Shown: positions 1 through 9,492, counted from the stretch's first letter. The stretch is 64,000 nt of DNA from Streptomyces sp. NBC_00414 (GCF_036038375.1 NZ_CP107935.1:8990001-9054000), one strand, 5' to 3'. A program made the numbers and translations. The notes: generated from the letters alone by a model not told the origin.

Positions 1-1
1 G

Positions 2-346
2 CCCGACGACTCGGCCGACGACGTCGCTCGTCGGCTGACCGCGACGGCGTATCCGGCCGACATTCCGCAGCTCGACGCGTATGCCGCCGTCACCACGGTC
101 CTCAGTGACTCCGAGGCGGCCGTCAAGGGCGAGCGGGCGGAGCCTGTCACCGTCCGCGACACGGCTGTGGCCGATCGGGCCACCGACCGGGCCACGCTCT
201 TCGTGCTCCTCGGCACGGGTGGCGTGCTCGCCGTCCTCTGGGCCGCGTTTGCCCTTCCCAGGGCTCGGGCACGGGGGTGGCGGCCGGCGGGTGCGGGTGC
301 GGGTGCTTCCGTGCCGGCCGGCGCGGCGGAAGCGGAAGAGGACTGA
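2..346 (+). CDS. mycP: Mycosin (type VII secretion serine protease), C-terminal fragment
   Basis: The gene enters from the left edge, so only about 114 residues are visible and the catalytic residues lie outside. The fragment reads as the end of a subtilisin-like domain (ADDVARRLTATA, then an LDAYAAVT stretch typical of the last subtilase helix). A charged linker, one hydrophobic helix (FVLLGTGGVLAVLWAAFAL) and a short Ala/Glu-rich tail ending in EAEED follow. Mycosins are membrane-anchored subtilases of ESX systems with a single C-terminal transmembrane helix facing the cell wall. The adjacent eccC, eccD and eccB genes make this identity much more likely than a generic subtilase. The gene converges on eccC. 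Confidence 0.8.
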   Translation, partial: PDDSADDVARRLTATAYPADIPQLDAYAAVTTVLSDSEAAVKGERAEPVTVRDTAVADRATDRATLFVLLGTGGVLAVLWAAFALPRARARGWRPAGAGAGASVPAGAAEAEED

Positions 347-384
347 GCGGGTCGCTCGCCGTCTGCGGGTCGGTGGGGCCGGTC

Positions 385-521
385 GCGCCGTTCCCCGCGC
401 CCCTTAAAGCAAAAAGACTGCGCCGTTCCCCGCGCCCCTGAGGGCGAACGGCAAAAGCTTGCGCTGTTCCCCGCGCCCCTGAGGGGGAAAAGCGAAAGAT
501 TGCGCCGTTCCCCGCGCCCCA
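385..521. repeat. Four-copy GC-rich intergenic repeat
   Basis: Four near-identical 20-mers (consensus GCGCCGTTCCCCGCGCCCCT; copy 3 has CTG for CCG, copy 4 ends CCCCA) start at 385, 420, 461 and 502, with spacings of 35, 41 and 41. The spacers are A-rich (for example aaagcaaaaagact). From general knowledge this motif recurs between many Streptomyces genes; its function is unknown to me. Confidence 0.8.
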
Positions 522-529
522 CTTGGGGC

Positions 530-569
530 ACGGAAGCGGGGGCCACCTGTCGGTGGCCCCCGCTTCCGT
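530..569. terminator. Bidirectional stem-loop between mycP and eccC
   Basis: A perfect 18-bp inverted repeat (530-547 pairs with 552-569) surrounds a TGTC loop. It lies between two convergent genes, so it probably terminates both. There is no U-tract, as is usual in streptomycetes. Confidence 0.85.
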
Positions 570-596
570 CGTTCGTGGGGTGGGGTGTGTGTGGTG

Positions 597-3500
597 TCAG
601 TCGGTCTCCGGGGGGCGCTCGTCCACCAGGGCCGTCTGCATCAGGCGTTCGCGGCGGCGGGCGATGTGCAGAGCCCTGCCGGGCGGCAGGTTGCGGGGCT
701 TCGCGTTGCCGAAGAGGCGGCCCTCCGTGGGCGGGCAGGACAGCAGCACCGCCGGGTTGTTGGCCTCGTCGAGACGGCGGATGAGCGCGTCGCTGAGACC
801 GCGCCCGGCACCCATGGCACTACGGGCGACGACCAGGTGCAGACCCATCTCGAAGCCGAGCGTCAGGTACTCGAAGAGCGGCTCCATCGGACTCTGGAAG
901 GAGTTGCCGGACACCATGTCGTAGTCGTCGATCAGGATGAACAGGCGCGGGCCGGTCCACCAGTCGCACTTGCGCATCCGGCCCGGGGCGATGTCAGCAC
1001 CCGGCACACGGGTCTTCATCGCCCGCGCCGCGCCCTCGATGGTCTCCTTGAGGTTGTCCAGGGAGATCACATGCCCGATGCGGTACTCCTCCGGGATGGT
1101 GTCGATCAGGGTGCGGCGGTAGTCGACCACGATGATCTTCGCCTCGGTGGGCGAGTACCGGGTGGTGATGCCCTCCGTGATGCGGCGCAGCAGGTTGGTC
1201 TTGCCGCTCTCGGTGTCGCCGACCACGACCAGGTGCGGGGTGCGGCTGAAGTCGTGCCAGACCGGTTCCAGGGCGTCCTGGTCGATACCGAGAGGCAGCC
1301 GCATGCCGTCGCCCTCGGTGGACTCGGGCGCGGGCAGTTCGGCGAGCGGGAGCCGGTGCGGCAGCATCCGGACCTGCGGGGCGGGCGCGCCGGGCCAGTG
1401 CTTGGCGACCTCCGAGACCAGGTGGCCGACGCCCTCGCCGAGGTCTTCGAGGGAGCCGCTGCCGTCCAGCCGGGGCAGCCCGGCGAGGAAGTGCATCTTG
1501 GTGTCGGCGGTGATGCCGCGGCCACCGCTGCGCGGCACGGAGCGGGCCTTGCGGGTGTCGATCTCGGAGTCCATCGGGTCACCCATGCGCAGTTCGAGAC
1601 GGGTGGCCGCCTGGTCGCGGACCTGGGCGGACAGTTCCACCCAGCGGGTGGTGGTGATGAGTAGGTGGATGCCGTAGTTGAGGCCGCGGGCGGCCAGTTC
1701 GTTGAACTTCGGGATCAGGTCGTCGTAGTCCTGGCGGACCGTCGACCAGCCGTCGACCACCATGAACACGTCGCCGAAGGGCTCGTCGGGGAACTCCCCG
1801 GCGGCCCGGCGGCGCCGGTAGGACTGCATGGAGTCGACGGTGTGGTCCACGAAGAACTGCTCGCGCCGGGCGAGCAGCGTCATGACCTCGGCGACCGCCC
1901 GGTGCACCCGCTCCGGGTTCAGTCGCGCGGCGACGCCGCCGACGTGCGGAAGCGCGGCGAACTGCGAGAGACCGCCGCCGCCGAAGTCGAGGCAGTAGAA
2001 CTGGATCTCGGCCGGCGTGTGGGTGAGGGCGAGCGCACCGATCAGGGTGCGCATGATGGTGGACTTGCCGCTCTGTGAACCACCCGCGATGGCGACGTGG
2101 CCGCCGGCCCCGGAGAGGTCCACGATCAGCGGGTCGCGGCGCTGGTCGAAGGGCTTGTCCACCAGGCCGACCGGGACCCGCAGGCGGCCCGTGCCGGACC
2201 AGCCGGTGGCGATGAGGCCACGCTCCGGGTCGGGCGCGATACCGGGCAGCAGGGCGTCCAGCGGAGAGGGCTCGTCCAGCGGCGGCAGCCACACCTGGTG
2301 GGCCGCGGGGCCGGAGTCGCGCAGCCGGTCCAGGGCCACGGCGAGCAGTGTCTCCTCGTCCTCCTCGCTCTCCTCGGTCTCCGGCTCGGGTTCGGGCGCG
2401 GCCTCAAGCGTGCGGGGCACCACCCAGCCACTGGTCCACGGCACCACCTGGCTGGCCACCCGGGCCTGCACCACCGCGCCGGTACGACGCCGGTAGATGC
2501 CCGAGGAGTAGCCGGCCCGGAACCGGGTCAGGGCCTCTACACCCGACTTCAGATAGCCGTTGCCGGGCGAGGCCGGGAGCTGGTAGGCGTCCGGCACCCC
2601 CAGCACACCGCGGCTCTCCATGGCGGAGAAGGTACGCAGACCGATGCGGTACGAGAGATGGCTCTCCAGTTGGTGCATGCGGCCCTCGTCCAGACGCTGC
2701 GAGGCGAGCAGCAGATGAACTCCGAGCGAACGGCCGAGGCGGCCGATCATCACGAACAGGTCCATGAACTCCCGGTGCGTGGACAGCAGTTCGCTGAACT
2801 CGTCGACCACCACGAACAGGCTGGGCAGCGGGGCCAGGTCGGCCCCCGCGGCGCGGGCCCGCTCGTACTCCAGGGCGGAGGTGTAGTTCCCCGCGGAGCG
2901 CAGCAGCTCCTGGCGGCGCATGAGTTCGCCGTGCAGGGCGTCCTGCATGCGCTCCACCAGGGCGACCTCGTCGGCGAGGTTGGTGATGACCGCGGAGGTG
3001 TGCGGGAGTTCCTCCAGGCCGAGGAAGGTGGCGCCGCCCTTGAAGTCGACCAGGACGAAGTTGAGGGTCTCGGAGGAGTTGGTCAGGGCCAGCCCCAGGA
3101 CCAGCGTGCGCAGCAGCTCGCTCTTGCCGGAGCCGGTGGCGCCGATCAGCATGCCGTGCGGACCCATGCCGCCCTGCGCCGACTCCTTGATGTCGAGCTC
3201 CACCGGGCGGCCGTCCACGCCGACCGCGACCGGCACCCGCAGCCGGGCGGAGCCGATGTGCTTGCTGAAGAGGGTCTGCGGGTCGTGCCGGTGCAGATCG
3301 GGGATGCCGAGCAGGGTGGTCAACTCGACGTCGGTGTCCAGCGGCTGCGAGATGTCGGTGCCCAGGCTGATCCGGCGGGCGGTGAGCAGCCGGGCCAGCG
3401 ACTCCGCGCCGAGCGGGCCGAGCCGGTCCGGACGGCCGAGCGCCACGGAACGCTCCTTGCGGCTGCGGTCGGTGCGCACCAGGCTCACCCGGTCCGGCCC

Positions 3501-4679
3501 GACGGTCAGCCGCAGCGTGTTGCGGCCGGGCTTCCAGCGCAGCGCTCCGGAGACGTCGAGGACCACGGCGTTGCGGTAGCCGTGCCCCTCCCAGCGGTGC
3601 CCCTCGGGAACACTGACGCCGTCCAGCACGATGACGGTGTACGGCTCGTCACGGCCGGGGCGGGCATCCGCGTCGAAGCCGGGGCGCTCGGCGAACTCGG
3701 CGCCGAGCAGGTCGTCCAGCTCGGTGAGTTCGGCGGTGATCCGGCGGACCTGTCCCGCGCCGTCCTCCTCGTGCGGGTGCAGCGCGTGCGGCAGCCACTT
3801 GACCCACTCCCAGTCGGGCCGCCGCTCGTCACTGACACAGACCGCGATCCACAGCTCCTCGGGCGCGTGGAACACCGCGAGCTGGCCGAGCGCGGCACGC
3901 ACCAGGGCGCGTACGGCGTCGGCGCCGGGGCCCTCGGCGGGGGTGCCGGCATCGGGCCCGCCCTCGCCGTTCGGCGGGACGGCCGGATCGGCGGACGCCG
4001 CCTGGCCGTGCGTCTCCTCCGGGCGCAGCAGTACGCGGGCCGAGGAGCGCAGATAGAGACCGAGGGGCTGCTCGGGGACGGTGGAGTAGGCGCGGATGAA
4101 GCGGCGCAGGGCGTGCGCGCAGAGCGGTTCGAGGTCCTCCACCGGGCGGGTGGAGACCGGCTGCAGGGTGAGCGCGAGCTGCTGCTCGCCGACCGCGAGC
4201 CGGGCCTCGCCGAAGTCCTCGTCGGCCGGGCGGCGTTCCCACAGCCGCGAGGTGCGGGCCAGCGAGCGCAGGGACGCGGGGTCGGGGTGGCGCCAGGCGA
4301 GCGCCCGCTGCTGCTCCGTGATGGTGGTCCGGACCCGCTTGCGGGTCTGCGCCAGGTAGCGGAGGTAGTCGCGGCGCTCGCCCTTCAGGCGCTGCTTGCG
4401 CTCGCTGGAGCGGCGCATCAGCTGCCCCAGCAGCATCGCACCGGCGGAGAGCGCCATGACGCCCATCGCCAGATACATGAAGACGCCGTTCCCGCCGCCG
4501 GGGCGCAGGAACATCAGCATCATCGACACCGACATCAGTGCCATCGGCAAATAGGTCCATATCGCCGAGGTGTCGGGGACGCTCTCGGCGAGGACCGGTG
4601 GCTCCTGAAGGGTCAATTGCCCCTCGGGCATCTGCGGTCCGCGTCTGCGGGCCGGCCGGCGAAACAGCACGACACTCAA
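597..4679 (-). CDS. eccC: EccC, ESX/type VII secretion ATPase
   Basis: This 1360-residue protein is the motor of the ESX membrane complex, a single-chain EccCa-EccCb fusion of the usual length. The N-terminus has the family pattern RRPARRRGPQMPEGQ, followed by two transmembrane helices at about residues 40-85. Three FtsK/SpoIIIE-like ATPase domains follow, with P-loops GATGSGK (513-519), GGSQSGK (866-872) and GDTESGK (1154-1160). Walker B segments are LFVVVDEF, VFMVVDGW and LFILIDDY. All three P-loops keep the lysine. In this family the last domain binds the C-terminal signal of WXG100 substrates. I chose the TTG start at 4677-4679 because GGAGG precedes it by nine bases and the protein then begins as homologues do. 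The gene is divergent from eccD. Confidence 0.96.
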   Translation of the reverse strand: MSVVLFRRPARRRGPQMPEGQLTLQEPPVLAESVPDTSAIWTYLPMALMSVSMMLMFLRPGGGNGVFMYLAMGVMALSAGAMLLGQLMRRSSERKQRLKGERRDYLRYLAQTRKRVRTTITEQQRALAWRHPDPASLRSLARTSRLWERRPADEDFGEARLAVGEQQLALTLQPVSTRPVEDLEPLCAHALRRFIRAYSTVPEQPLGLYLRSSARVLLRPEETHGQAASADPAVPPNGEGGPDAGTPAEGPGADAVRALVRAALGQLAVFHAPEELWIAVCVSDERRPDWEWVKWLPHALHPHEEDGAGQVRRITAELTELDDLLGAEFAERPGFDADARPGRDEPYTVIVLDGVSVPEGHRWEGHGYRNAVVLDVSGALRWKPGRNTLRLTVGPDRVSLVRTDRSRKERSVALGRPDRLGPLGAESLARLLTARRISLGTDISQPLDTDVELTTLLGIPDLHRHDPQTLFSKHIGSARLRVPVAVGVDGRPVELDIKESAQGGMGPHGMLIGATGSGKSELLRTLVLGLALTNSSETLNFVLVDFKGGATFLGLEELPHTSAVITNLADEVALVERMQDALHGELMRRQELLRSAGNYTSALEYERARAAGADLAPLPSLFVVVDEFSELLSTHREFMDLFVMIGRLGRSLGVHLLLASQRLDEGRMHQLESHLSYRIGLRTFSAMESRGVLGVPDAYQLPASPGNGYLKSGVEALTRFRAGYSSGIYRRRTGAVVQARVASQVVPWTSGWVVPRTLEAAPEPEPETEESEEDEETLLAVALDRLRDSGPAAHQVWLPPLDEPSPLDALLPGIAPDPERGLIATGWSGTGRLRVPVGLVDKPFDQRRDPLIVDLSGAGGHVAIAGGSQSGKSTIMRTLIGALALTHTPAEIQFYCLDFGGGGLSQFAALPHVGGVAARLNPERVHRAVAEVMTLLARREQFFVDHTVDSMQSYRRRRAAGEFPDEPFGDVFMVVDGWSTVRQDYDDLIPKFNELAARGLNYGIHLLITTTRWVELSAQVRDQAATRLELRMGDPMDSEIDTRKARSVPRSGGRGITADTKMHFLAGLPRLDGSGSLEDLGEGVGHLVSEVAKHWPGAPAPQVRMLPHRLPLAELPAPESTEGDGMRLPLGIDQDALEPVWHDFSRTPHLVVVGDTESGKTNLLRRITEGITTRYSPTEAKIIVVDYRRTLIDTIPEEYRIGHVISLDNLKETIEGAARAMKTRVPGADIAPGRMRKCDWWTGPRLFILIDDYDMVSGNSFQSPMEPLFEYLTLGFEMGLHLVVARSAMGAGRGLSDALIRRLDEANNPAVLLSCPPTEGRLFGNAKPRNLPPGRALHIARRRERLMQTALVDERPPETD

Positions 4680-5086
4680 GGAACAGAACCTCCGGTTTTA
4701 CTGGCTTTCCGGCCCGCACCGAATACCGGCCCACCCGGTAGTGGGAAAGACCGCATCGAGACCATTCTCCGGGTCCCGCGTGTCGCGGCGAACGCGGGGT
4801 GAATGTTTCGAGCGGATAGCGGGGACGGTCAACTCCCGTGATGGACAACTCCATACCGGACAATGAGTCCGGTCCGCAGCGCGATCCGGCGGGCGTAGGC
4901 AGTAGTCTGCATTCACGGAACGCGACCTGTCCACGCGGGAGGGGCGGTCGCTGGCCACGCGGACGTAATTCACCGGCCCGGCACCCCCGTTCCTGGCCGT
5001 GCGCGGACCTTCCGTACTCTTCGCACATCCCCGCTCCCGGGGAAGTCCTCCTGCCAAAGCCCCCACGGAAGACGAGAGTTCTGCTG
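4680..5086. promoter_or_regulatory. Divergent intergenic region eccC / eccD
   Basis: These 407 bp must hold the promoters of both operons. A perfect 7-bp inverted repeat, ACCGGAC-aatga-GTCCGGT, lies at 4855-4873 and could be an operator. The frame of eccD stays open upstream to 4838 without looking like EccD protein. I see no convincing -35/-10 pair. Confidence 0.5.
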
Positions 5087-6487
5087 ATGACCGACAGCGC
5101 GGTGGCCGAACTGTGCCGCCTGACCGTACGTGCGCCGAGCGTCTCCGTCGATCTGGCCGTGCCGGCCGACGTGCCGGTCGCCGATCTCCTGCCCACGCTG
5201 CTGCGCTATGTCGGCGAGGAGGCCGAGGAAGCCGGGCTCGACCACGCCGGCTGGGTGCTCCAGCAGCTCGGAGACGCACCACTCGACGAGGAGACCACCC
5301 TCGCCCGCGCCGGGCTCTCCGACGGCGCCGTGCTCTACCTGCGCCCGCACACCGAGGCGTTGCCCGAGGCCAGGCTCGACGACCTGGTGGACGGGATAGC
5401 CGACACCGCGGGCCGGCGCCTGAACACCTGGCACCCCGGAGCGGCCCGCGGACTCCTGGTGGGCGCCGCCGCGGCGACCGTGGTGGCCGCTCTCGCGCTG
5501 GTGATCTGGCCCGGGACCAGCGGGTCCACTCCCGTCACCTACGCGGCCGTCACCGGGATGCTGCTGCTCGCCGGCGCGGGCTCGGCCAGCCGCGCCGTCG
5601 GCGACCGTCTCTCCGCCACCGCGCTCGGCGTGCTGGTCGCGCCCTGCCTGGCGCTGGCCGGCTGGCTGCTGCCCGGCGGCGACCTGACCGGTCCGGACGC
5701 GCGGCAGGTCGTGGGCGCCCGGCTGCTGGCGGCGGGCGCCGCGGGTGCGGGCGGCGCGGTCCTCGCGCTCGCCGCCACCGCGGTCGGCGCCCCCGCCCTC
5801 TTCGCGACCGCGCTGGTCTCGGTGGCCGGCGCGATCGCCGGCGGCCTGATCGGGTACACCGGCCTGGCCGTACAGGCCTCCGTGGCACTGGTCGCGACCG
5901 TGGTCGCGCTCGCCGCCGGAGCCGTGGCACCGTTCGCCTTCAAGCTGGCCGGGATGCGGCTGCCCTCGCTGCCGTCCTCCGCCGCCCAGCTCCAGGAGGG
6001 CATCGAGCCCTACGCGGGCGACGAGGTCGCCGAGCGCACCATGCTGGCCGGGCGCTGGGTCACCGCGCTCTTCGCCTCCACCGGCATCATCTGTGTGGCC
6101 GCCCTGGTCGTCCTCACCGAGCACCCGAACCTGCCCGAGGTGCTGACCGCCGTCGGGCTGACCCTGCTGCTGCTTCTGCACTGCCGGGGTCTCGTGCACA
6201 TCTCGCAGCGGCTGACCCTGGCCGTACCCGGCGTCCTGGGCCTGCTGCTGCTCGCCCGCGCCTGGGCCGTGGACCACGACGGCACCGGACGCGCGGTCGT
6301 CTTCGCGGTGCTGCTCGCCGCCGCGGCCGCACTCGTGATCGCGGCCTGGACGGTGCCCGGCCGCCGCGTGCTGCCGTACTGGGGCCGTGCGGCGGAACTG
6401 GCGCACACCGGCTTCGCGGTGGCCCTGCTGCCCTTCGCCCTCTGGGCGGCGGGGCTCTTCGGCTGGCTGCGCGGCCTGTTCGGCTGA
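5087..6487 (+). CDS. eccD: EccD, ESX membrane channel subunit
   Basis: This 466-residue polytopic membrane protein is a core subunit of the type VII secretion channel. Residues 1-95 form the ubiquitin-like (YukD-type) cytosolic domain (LCRLTVRAPSVSVDLAVPAD and onwards). After a short linker come eleven hydrophobic helices, from about residue 122 to the C-terminus, matching the EccD topology. The frame is open further upstream, but I place the start at the ATG at 5087 because MTDSAVAELCRL aligns with the beginning of the ubiquitin-like fold. A purine-rich stretch (ggaagacgag) precedes it. The gene starts the rightward operon and is followed after 44 bases by eccB. Confidence 0.93.
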   Translation: MTDSAVAELCRLTVRAPSVSVDLAVPADVPVADLLPTLLRYVGEEAEEAGLDHAGWVLQQLGDAPLDEETTLARAGLSDGAVLYLRPHTEALPEARLDDLVDGIADTAGRRLNTWHPGAARGLLVGAAAATVVAALALVIWPGTSGSTPVTYAAVTGMLLLAGAGSASRAVGDRLSATALGVLVAPCLALAGWLLPGGDLTGPDARQVVGARLLAAGAAGAGGAVLALAATAVGAPALFATALVSVAGAIAGGLIGYTGLAVQASVALVATVVALAAGAVAPFAFKLAGMRLPSLPSSAAQLQEGIEPYAGDEVAERTMLAGRWVTALFASTGIICVAALVVLTEHPNLPEVLTAVGLTLLLLLHCRGLVHISQRLTLAVPGVLGLLLLARAWAVDHDGTGRAVVFAVLLAAAAALVIAAWTVPGRRVLPYWGRAAELAHTGFAVALLPFALWAAGLFGWLRGLFG

Positions 6488-6531
6488 GCACGTCCGCACG
6501 CCCGGCATGGAGAAGGAGTTGAGGAGAGGCC

Positions 6532-8148
6532 GTGCAGTCCAAGCGAGACCAGGTACACGCCCACAGTTTCATGATGGGCAGGCTCAGTTCGGGCCTGCTG
6601 ATGGCCGACCCGGACGCCCCGGAGAGCCCGCTCGGGCGCACCACCCGCGGTGTGGTCTTCGGCGTACTGGTGACCGTCCTGATCGGCGCGGGCGCCACCG
6701 TATACGGCCTGCTGCGCCCCGGCGGGAACGACGGCTGGCGCGACGGTGAGCACCTGGTGGTCAACCGTGACACCGGTGCCCGATATCTGTGGACCGGCAC
6801 CGACGGCGTACTGCACCCGGTGCGCAACTACGCCTCGGCGCGGCTGATCGGCGGCTCCGACCTGGCGACCGCGGACGTCCACACCCCCTCGTTGCAGGGC
6901 GTCCCGGTGGGCACCCCGGTCGGCATCCCCGGCGCCCCGGACGCCGTACCGACGGCCGGCCAGCTCGACGACGGCGCCTGGCACATGTGCGTCACCGGGC
7001 CGGAGGGGGCGCTGCCCAACACCTCCGGTGTCGTGGCGACCACCGGCGTGGACAAGCCCGGAGCCACCACCGTGACGGCCGGGACGCCGCTGGACTCCCG
7101 CGGCATCGGCCGCGACCGCGGTGTGCTGGTGAGCGGCCCGGACGACACCGAGTACCTGGTGTGGCGGGGCAGCAGGCTCCCGCTGGACCGCGACTCCGAC
7201 GCCCGCAACGCCCTCGGCTACGGCTCCCAGGATCCGATGCCGGTCTCGGCGGCCTTCCTCGACGCGCTGGCACCCGGCCCCGCCCTCAAGCCGCCCGCGG
7301 TCCCGGGGCGCGGCGACAAGGGCCCCGAGCTCGGCGGTGAGGCGAGCCGCGTAGGCCAGTTGTTCAAGGTCAGCGTGCCCGGCGGCGGCAGTACCTACCA
7401 ACTGCTGCGCGAGGACGGCCTGGTGCCGCTGACCCGGCTCGGCGCCGCCCTGGTGCTGGGCGACCCGGCCACCCAGAAGGACGCCTACCAGGGGCAGTCG
7501 CCCGAGGTGCGCACGGTCGGCGCGGACGCGCTGCGCGAGCACCGGGCGAAGGACGCGGACTCCGCCGCGTCCGCCGAGCTGCCGGACGCGCCGCCTCTCC
7601 CGCAGTCCGCGGAGCGCGGCACCGCGCTCTGCGCCCAGGTCGACGGCGACCACGGCGGCGTACGGATCAGGTCGGTGCTGGTGCCGCTGACCCAGCTCAC
7701 CCCGGTCGCGGTGTCGGCGGGCACCGCCCAGCCGCTGGAGCCCGCCTGTGTGCCCACGGAGGCCACGGTGGTACGCCCCGGGCACGGCGCCCTGGTCCGT
7801 GCCCTGCACGCGAGCGGTGCCGCGCACGCCGGGACCACCTATCTGGTGGCGGAGAACGGCGTGAAGTACCGCCTCTCCGCGAAGGATTCACTGGCCGCGC
7901 TCGGGTACGAGGCCGGGGACATCGGCTCGGTCCCGGCACCGTTGCTCGCCGCCTTCCCGACCGGCGCGGACCTCGACCCGGCCGCCGCCGCAGGGGTCAC
8001 CGAGCCCAAGGCGACGGCCCCGGAGTGCGGTCCCGCCGCTCGGCCGGACAGGAGCGGAGACTCCGAAAAGGTCGACAAGCCGGGCGAGTTGGACAAGCCG
8101 GAAACGAGCGACAAGGTGGATGCGGCGGGCACCGTTCCGCAGAGCTGA
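6532..8148 (+). CDS. eccB: EccB, ESX core membrane protein
   Basis: The 538-residue protein has the EccB layout: a short cytosolic N-terminus (QSKRDQVHAHSFMMGRLSSG, a family hallmark), one transmembrane helix at residues 40-61, and a large extracytoplasmic domain. EccB proteins contribute periplasm-facing repeats to the channel. The last 40 residues are a Lys/Asp/Pro-rich tail rather than folded sequence. Translation starts at GTG 6532 behind GAGGAGAGG. It probably shares a transcript with eccD. Confidence 0.93.
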   Translation: MQSKRDQVHAHSFMMGRLSSGLLMADPDAPESPLGRTTRGVVFGVLVTVLIGAGATVYGLLRPGGNDGWRDGEHLVVNRDTGARYLWTGTDGVLHPVRNYASARLIGGSDLATADVHTPSLQGVPVGTPVGIPGAPDAVPTAGQLDDGAWHMCVTGPEGALPNTSGVVATTGVDKPGATTVTAGTPLDSRGIGRDRGVLVSGPDDTEYLVWRGSRLPLDRDSDARNALGYGSQDPMPVSAAFLDALAPGPALKPPAVPGRGDKGPELGGEASRVGQLFKVSVPGGGSTYQLLREDGLVPLTRLGAALVLGDPATQKDAYQGQSPEVRTVGADALREHRAKDADSAASAELPDAPPLPQSAERGTALCAQVDGDHGGVRIRSVLVPLTQLTPVAVSAGTAQPLEPACVPTEATVVRPGHGALVRALHASGAAHAGTTYLVAENGVKYRLSAKDSLAALGYEAGDIGSVPAPLLAAFPTGADLDPAAAAGVTEPKATAPECGPAARPDRSGDSEKVDKPGELDKPETSDKVDAAGTVPQS

Positions 8149-8640
8149 CACCGTATGGCGATTCCGGCAAGGAACGCATATTGCGTCAAGAAAAGGAAAA
8201 AGAAAGGAGCGGGCGCGGGGAAACGTGGAACCGAACTCCGCGCCGACGGCGTGAAGTCGATGGAGGGCCGCGGTCGGATACGAGGGAGAAACCTCAGAAG
8301 AAGCTCAAATATTCCGGCCGACCGCACTCGTGGAATCCCGCGGGTGCGCGCACAAAGCCGGGAGTGATGCTTCTCCGTGACCGTTCGGTCTCTTCGGGTG
8401 CCCGTTTTCCGCCCGCTTCGCGTGTTACCCGTCGGTCGGTTCACGTCCCGCATCCCGGCCGTGCACGCGCATGCGTTCATCCAGCTGCAACGTTCGCACA
8501 ACTCCGTTGCCATACAGGCGAATTCTACCGAACAGGCTGTTACTCACATCTTGCCTGCACGCGTTGCGCGGAACCCTGTTTTCTCTTTAGCCTCAGCGGG
8601 CAACGGTGCGTGAGACGCGCCTGAACGAAGGGAGCGTGAC
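8149..8640. other. Non-coding gap before the WXG100 genes
   Basis: This 492-bp gap is less GC-rich than its neighbours. It holds a purine run (8188-8212, aagaaaaggaaaaagaaag) just after the eccB stop and a T-rich stretch near 8577-8590 just upstream of the first WXG100 start. It is the likely promoter region of the two WXG100 genes. I could not define promoter boxes. Confidence 0.45.
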
Positions 8641-8976
8641 ATGGCGGACAGCGCCGCAAGGAAAGCGGACTATGCCAAGGGCTTGGGGGGCGTCTCCTCT
8701 CTGGAGTCGGCCCGCAACCAGGTCGAGAAGACCCAGAACAACGTCGCCGAGATCGCAGCGCGTTCGGGTGTCGGCGGTGACGAGGGCCAGGCACTGCTGA
8801 AGCTCTTCCGCAGCTGGAACACCGAGGCGCAGAAGGTCGTCGTCCAGATCAGCACGATGATCGACGCGCTCCAGGAGAACGTGACCTCCGCCAACCGCCT
8901 GGCGAAGGAGAACCAGGACCTGACCGAGGTTCTCAACAGCAAGACCAGCCAGGGCGTCTTCGAAGCACTGAGCTGA
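8641..8976 (+). CDS. WXG100-superfamily small secreted protein, atypical motif
   Basis: The 111-residue all-helical protein has the size and helix-turn-helix layout of ESX substrates. The turn reads SWNTEA, so the Trp is kept but the Gly of the canonical W-x-G is replaced by Thr. A long amphipathic second helix follows (VVQISTMIDALQENVTSANRLAKENQDL). It sits 85 bases before a canonical WXG100 gene, the usual arrangement of Esx heterodimer partners, and next to eccB. It is likely the EsxB- or CFP-10-like partner, but I do not assign A or B. RBS GAAGGGAG precedes the ATG. Confidence 0.8.
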   Translation: MADSAARKADYAKGLGGVSSLESARNQVEKTQNNVAEIAARSGVGGDEGQALLKLFRSWNTEAQKVVVQISTMIDALQENVTSANRLAKENQDLTEVLNSKTSQGVFEALS

Positions 8977-8989
8977 ACCACCCGCGGTA

Positions 8990-9012
8990 CCGGCTCCCTT
9001 CGGTGGAGCCGG
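8990..9012 (+). terminator. Small hairpin between the two WXG100 genes
   Basis: An 8-bp perfect stem (CCGGCTCC / GGAGCCGG) with a 7-base loop lies between the genes. It may be an attenuator or an mRNA-stabilising hairpin that sets the ratio of the two proteins; a full terminator is unlikely at this size. Confidence 0.35.
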
Positions 9013-9061
9013 GCTTCGTGAGCTTCCCGGGCCAGGCGCCCGGCCTTCGAGAGGAGACGTC

Positions 9062-9370
9062 ATGGCCGACGGCATCATCGATGTGCAGTACCCCAAGGTC
9101 CAGCAGGCCATCGAGGAATTGATGGAGCAGACCCAGGTGATCATCACCACCCTCAACACCCTGGAGGACGAGCTCAAGCCGCTCGTCAGTACCTGGGAGG
9201 GTGCGGACCAGGAGCAGTACCGCGTGGTCCAGGCGGAGTGGGACAACGCCACCAAGAACATGGCCAAGCTCCTCGGCGACAACGGCGAGCTGATCCGGAC
9301 CATCCACGACAACCACTCCCGTGACGAGCGCAAGAGCGCCGACAACTGGGGCAACGTACGGGCCCGTTAG
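9062..9370 (+). CDS. WXG100 family ESX substrate
   Basis: The 102-residue protein shows the canonical motif in STWEGADQEQY at about residues 42-52, flanked by two helices. This is the ESAT-6/EsxA pattern. Such proteins form a four-helix bundle with a partner, here probably the preceding gene product, and leave the cell through the Ecc channel. A strong Shine-Dalgarno (GAGAGGAGAC) precedes ATG 9062. A perfect long stem-loop 80 bases downstream ends this transcription unit. Confidence 0.92.
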   Translation: MADGIIDVQYPKVQQAIEELMEQTQVIITTLNTLEDELKPLVSTWEGADQEQYRVVQAEWDNATKNMAKLLGDNGELIRTIHDNHSRDERKSADNWGNVRAR

Positions 9371-9449
9371 GACCATGTACGGCGCCCGGCCGGAGCTTCC
9401 CCTCGGCCGTCCTGAGGGTCGGGCCGGGCGCGTCGTGTGTGTGATCGAT

Positions 9450-9492
9450 GGCCGGTTCGGCGGACCCGGAACACGGGTCCGCCGAACCGGCC
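9450..9492 (+). terminator. Strong stem-loop terminator after WXG100 gene
   Basis: A perfect 19-bp inverted repeat (9450-9468 with 9474-9492) has a GAACA loop. It separates the WXG100 pair from the following ESX accessory genes, implying that they have their own promoter or depend on read-through. Confidence 0.85.

Noticed and set aside
385..521. CRISPR-like array
   Set aside because: The spacers are only 15-21 bases and A-rich, the repeat is 20 bases, and no cas genes are present.
585..4802. Plus-strand frames of 359 and 901 codons over eccC
   Set aside because: The minus-strand EccC has three intact P-loops and the expected length; the plus frames are compositional shadows.
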